This document shows positions 61,240 through 64,000 of a DNA stretch of 64,000 bases, piece after piece. Source of the DNA: Streptomyces sp. SID13726 (lineage in GTDB: Bacteria; Actinomycetota; Actinomycetes; Streptomycetales; Streptomycetaceae); contig NZ_JAAGLY010000006.1 of NCBI RefSeq assembly GCF_010548375.1, forward strand, positions 62,001 through 126,000. The letters are read 5' to 3'. The notes under the pieces were generated by a model. It was not told the origin of the DNA, made no database searches, and saw only the letters and a program-made list of their open reading frames with translations. The stretch's first letter is position 1. The number at the start of each line of letters is the position of its first letter. A program made the position numbers and the translations under genes.

Positions 61240-61931
61240 GGCGCGGTGAAGCGGTAGCCGAAACCGCGCACGGTGTGGATGTAGCGCGGTGCGCGGGGTG
61301 GTTCGGACATCTTGGTGCGCAGCCGCTTGACGCAGGCGTCCACCAGGCGCGCGTCGCCGTGGTAGTCGTGCTCCCAGACGGCCTCCAGGAGTTGCTGGCG
61401 GCTGAACACCTGGCCGGGGGAGGCGGACAGGGTGAGCAGCAGCCGCAGTTCGGAGGGGGCGAGGGCGATCTGCTCGCCGTCCAGGGCGACGGTGAGGCCG
61501 GCCCGGTCGACGGCCAGGTCGCCGTAGGTGTCGATCTTCGGCAGGCCCTCGGCGCCGGGCGCGCCACCGGCCGCGCGGCGCAGCACGGCGCGTATGCGGG
61601 CGTCCAGCACCCGGGCCAGCACGGGCTTGACGACGTAGTCGTCGGCGCCGGCCTCCAGACCGACAACGATGTCCACTTCGTCACCCCGCGCGGTCACCAT
61701 GATGATCGGCAGCGCCGCGTCGACGGCCCGGATGCTGCGGCACACCTCCAGGCCGGTCATGCCGGGCAGCATCAGATCGAGGACCACGATGTCCGGCCGG
61801 AAGGACCGCAGCCGGTCCATCCCCTCCTCACCGGTGGCGGTGGCGGCTACGTCGTGGTTCTGGCGGCGCAGGGCCAGGGCGACCCCCTCGCGGACGGCGG
61901 GGTCGTCTTCGATCAGCAGTACTCGTGGCAT
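61236..61931 (-). CDS. OmpR-family response regulator, AfsQ1-like
   Basis: A 231-residue regulator. The receiver domain has the acidic pair VLLIEDDPAVR, phospho-Asp in IVVLDLMLPG and Lys in YVVKPV. The C-terminal winged helix (FSRQQLLEAVWEHDYHGDARLVDACVKRLR) matches AfsQ1 of Streptomyces closely, but I call it a paralogue, not AfsQ1. ATG 61931 is taken; GATACT ends 6 bases upstream and no ribosome site is seen, so it may be leaderless. The divergent gene is the DUF3152 protein. Two direct repeats in the promoter region may be its binding site. Confidence 0.87.
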   Translation of the reverse strand: MPRVLLIEDDPAVREGVALALRRQNHDVAATATGEEGMDRLRSFRPDIVVLDLMLPGMTGLEVCRSIRAVDAALPIIMVTARGDEVDIVVGLEAGADDYVVKPVLARVLDARIRAVLRRAAGGAPGAEGLPKIDTYGDLAVDRAGLTVALDGEQIALAPSELRLLLTLSASPGQVFSRQQLLEAVWEHDYHGDARLVDACVKRLRTKMSEPPRAPRYIHTVRGFGYRFTAP

Positions 61932-62001
61932 GCGCACAGTATCCACAGGGACATGACCACAGGGAGGGTTATCGGTTCGTTACCTTCCGGGCCAGATCCG
62001 A

Positions 62002-62019
62002 TCACATCCCGGTCACATC
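62002..62019. promoter_or_regulatory. Direct repeats between the regulator and DUF3152 genes
   Basis: TCACATC at 62002-62008 and 62013-62019, an 11-base step. Direct heptamers one turn apart are the usual OmpR-family target. They lie 11-28 bases before the DUF3152 start. Confidence 0.5.
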
Positions 62020-62029
62020 GTGAACGACC

Positions 62030-62920
62030 GTGACAGCGCACAAACGAAACCCCGCCCGCTCTCGTCGCCGCAAGCGCTCCGAGCGGAGCGTGCGGAGACA
62101 ACTGACGGGCGGGCTGGTCGCGTTGGCCGTCTTCGGTGCCGTCGGCGGTGCGGTGGTGGCGTGGCTGCCGTCCGACGCGAAACGGCCCTCCACGGCGGCC
62201 GGTTCGCCGACGGACACCGGAACTCCGAAGCCACCGCGGGCCGGTGAGCCGGCGAAGCCTCCGCGAGGCAGTGAGTCGCCGAAGCCGCCACGGAGCGGTG
62301 GGTCGCCGCAGCCGGAGAAGTCCGGTGCGCCGGCCGGCCCCAGCACGCCCCCCCTCCCCCGAAGCGGCCCGGGGACCTTCGTCACCGCGCCCGGCGGGAG
62401 CGCGAAGGTCGGTATCGGCACGCCGATGCGCTACCGGGTCGAGGTGGAGAAGGGCATCGCCATCTCCCCGGAGGACGTCGCCGCCCAGGTGGAGCGGACC
62501 CTGGCCGACCCGCGCGGCTGGACCGCCGACGGCCACTCGGCGTTCCAGCGTGTGTCCAGCGGGCCCACCGACTTCAGGGTCGTCCTCGCCACCCCGGCGA
62601 CCGTCGACAAGAAGTGCGCCGAGGGCGGGCTGGACACCGGCGGCACGGTCAACTGCAGCGTGAACCACAACGTGATGGTCAACCTCAGACGCTGGGTCCT
62701 CGCGACGCAGTACTACACCGAAGACGTGGTCGGCTACCGCTCCCTGATCATCAATCACGAGGTCGGCCACTTCATCGGCCACAACCACGTGACCTGCCCG
62801 GGCGAGGGCCGGCCCGCCCCCGCGATGATGCAGCAGATCAAGGGCCTGCACGGCTGCGTCCCCAATGTCTGGCCGTACGACAGCGACGGCCGTCTCCTCA
62901 CGGGCCCCTCGGTCCCGTGA
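62030..62920 (+). CDS. DUF3152 zincin-like membrane-anchored protein
   Basis: A 296-residue protein with a basic N-terminus, one transmembrane helix (about 25-48), a Pro/Lys/Gly-rich linker with PKPPR-type repeats (about 55-115), and a DUF3152 domain bearing a zincin motif HEVGHFIGHNH near residue 244. It may be a surface-exposed metallopeptidase; the family's activity is unproven. GTG 62030 has no ribosome site. It diverges from the AfsQ1-like regulator and probably belongs to its regulon. Confidence 0.87.
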   Translation: MTAHKRNPARSRRRKRSERSVRRQLTGGLVALAVFGAVGGAVVAWLPSDAKRPSTAAGSPTDTGTPKPPRAGEPAKPPRGSESPKPPRSGGSPQPEKSGAPAGPSTPPLPRSGPGTFVTAPGGSAKVGIGTPMRYRVEVEKGIAISPEDVAAQVERTLADPRGWTADGHSAFQRVSSGPTDFRVVLATPATVDKKCAEGGLDTGGTVNCSVNHNVMVNLRRWVLATQYYTEDVVGYRSLIINHEVGHFIGHNHVTCPGEGRPAPAMMQQIKGLHGCVPNVWPYDSDGRLLTGPSVP

Positions 62921-62951
62921 CGCACTGAATCACCGACTGTCAGGAGTTCAG

Positions 62952-64000
62952 ATGGAGTTACGCGTACGCCACAGACACGCGGCCATGGCCGCGGGGGTGG
63001 CTTCCGCGGCCCTGGTCCTCGCCGGTCTCCCGGCCGGCGCCGGGGCGGTCGACGACGTCTCCAGGGCGGGCGGCCGTACGGCCTCCGCGGTGAAGACCGT
63101 CACCCTGGTCACCGGCGACCGGGTCCTGGTGGACGGCACCGGCCAGGTCTCCGGGGTGCAGCGGGCGCCGGGCCGTACCGGGATGCCGTTCTCGGTCCGC
63201 ACGGTCGCCGGGCACACCCGGGTCGTCCCCGGTGACGCCCAACTGCTGCTGGCCAAGGGCAAGTTGGACCCGCGCCTGTTCGACGTCACCCAGCTGGTCA
63301 AGGACGGCTACGACGACGCGGGCCGCACCGACCTGCCGCTGATCGTCACGTTCCGCGGCAAGAAGGCCCCTTCGACGAGCCCGTTCACCGAGGCCGGGGC
63401 CCGGCTGGGCCGGCAGCTGCCCGTCGTCAACGGCAGGGCGATGCGCTCGGCCAAGAAGCGCACCACCGAGTTCTGGAAGGCCGTGACCGGCAACTCCCCA
63501 GCGGGGAAGGCGGAGTTCACCGCCGCCGCGGGTGTGGAGAAGCTCTGGCTCGACGGAAGGCGCCGGGCCTCCCTCGACAAGAGCGTCCCGCAGATCGGCG
63601 CACCGACCGCCTGGGCCGCCGGCTTCGACGGCACCGGCACCAAGGTCGCCGTCCTGGACACCGGCGTCGACACCTCTCACCCCGACCTCGCGGACAAGGT
63701 GACCGCGGCCCAGGACTTCAGCGGCACCGGCTCCACCACCGACAAGTTCGGGCACGGCACGCACGTGGCGTCCACGGTGGCGGGCAGCGGGGCGAAGTCG
63801 GGCGGGAAGTACAAGGGGGTCGCGCCGGGAGCGAAGCTCCTCAACGGCAAGGTCCTGGACGACTGGGGCGACGGCACGGACTCCGGGATCATCGCCGGCA
63901 TGGAGTGGGCGGTGGCCCAGGGCGCGGACGTCGTGAACCTCAGTCTCGGCGGCCCCGACCTCCCCGGCATCGACCCGCTGGAGGAGACCGTCAACCGGCT
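62952..64000 (+). CDS. Secreted S8 (subtilisin-like) peptidase, N-terminal part (runs off right edge)
   Basis: The first 349 codons are in the window. It has a signal peptide (Ala-rich core, about 10-35), a propeptide to about residue 220, and an S8 catalytic domain with the Asp in VAVLDTGVDTSHPDL and the His in GHGTHVASTVAG. The Ser lies off the right edge. The third codon is TTA (62958-62960), decoded by the bldA tRNA in streptomycetes, so translation is expected only at the onset of differentiation. ATG 62952 has AGGAG 5 bases upstream. Confidence 0.93.
   Translation, partial: MELRVRHRHAAMAAGVASAALVLAGLPAGAGAVDDVSRAGGRTASAVKTVTLVTGDRVLVDGTGQVSGVQRAPGRTGMPFSVRTVAGHTRVVPGDAQLLLAKGKLDPRLFDVTQLVKDGYDDAGRTDLPLIVTFRGKKAPSTSPFTEAGARLGRQLPVVNGRAMRSAKKRTTEFWKAVTGNSPAGKAEFTAAAGVEKLWLDGRRRASLDKSVPQIGAPTAWAAGFDGTGTKVAVLDTGVDTSHPDLADKVTAAQDFSGTGSTTDKFGHGTHVASTVAGSGAKSGGKYKGVAPGAKLLNGKVLDDWGDGTDSGIIAGMEWAVAQGADVVNLSLGGPDLPGIDPLEETVNR
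62958..62960 (+). promoter_or_regulatory. TTA (bldA) codon in the S8 peptidase
   Basis: Codon 3 is TTA. I noticed no other in-frame TTA in the genes of this window, though I read them by eye. Confidence 0.85.

Noticed and set aside
1..64000. tRNA, rRNA, insertion sequence or prophage
   Set aside because: I saw no cloverleaf with CCA-type end, no rRNA-like block, no transposase or integrase motif, and no att-type duplication.

Overview
The window is a piece of a Streptomyces-type chromosome. Base composition is very GC-rich with strong third-position GC bias. GTG and TTG starts with GGAGG-type ribosome sites are common. The families (FBP zinc finger, DUF5997, DUF3152, SpoIIE-type phosphatase, roadblock protein, AfsQ-like two-component system) are typical of streptomycetes, and the only TTA codon I found begins a secreted protease. 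I see no rRNA, tRNA, CRISPR array, transposase or phage gene. About 53 protein loci are described, two of them broken.

Layout. 1-4107: start of a LuxR-type ATPase regulator, a secreted GH127 beta-L-arabinofuranosidase with an inserted LamG domain, and an FBP zinc-finger protein divergent from a TetR regulator across a near-perfect palindrome. 4108-10561: TetR, SGNH esterase, a LysR-like sensor domain without HTH facing a DUF5997 gene, a large TerD-like protein and a fructosamine kinase. 10643-16180: an aldarate operon (ABC importer, kdgD, gudD) with its own promoter and a strong terminator. 16181-24100: small unknown genes, an SDR, a secreted NlpC/P60-like protein whose catalytic Cys is Asn, and a GH115 alpha-glucuronidase. 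24100-35031: LuxR regulator, DHA2 exporter, a GH13/GH63-like pair, pyruvate carboxylase, DUF1684. 35080-40832: DUF427, a cysteine-desulfurase-like enzyme and MerR, a decayed Old Yellow Enzyme gene, a GT4 glycosyltransferase with an unknown partner. 40840-47599: a uronate module (GntR, ManD, mannonate oxidoreductase, MHS transporter, zinc-type dehydrogenase, KDG kinase). 47603-54284: P450, a truncated VWA-like remnant, an amidohydrolase, GNAT, a CGNR-type regulator and a zinc ABC importer behind two Zur-box-like sites. 54281-64000: AraC/PhyH pair, SpoIIE phosphatase, roadblock protein, ArsR, a lipoprotein-kinase-regulator operon, DUF3152 and the start of an S8 protease.

Working together. The GH127 and GH115 enzymes release L-arabinose and (methyl)glucuronic acid from plant polysaccharide. 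Downstream chemistry is split into two operons: one takes glucarate to 2-oxoglutarate semialdehyde, the other takes fructuronate/mannonate to 2-keto-3-deoxy-6-phosphogluconate. Each hydrolase or operon has its own palindromic operator candidate, suggesting separate local repressors. Uronate isomerase and KDPG aldolase are not in the window.

A second theme is leaderless transcription. Seven genes, mostly regulators in divergent pairs, have a -10-like hexamer ending 6-7 bases before the start codon and no ribosome site.
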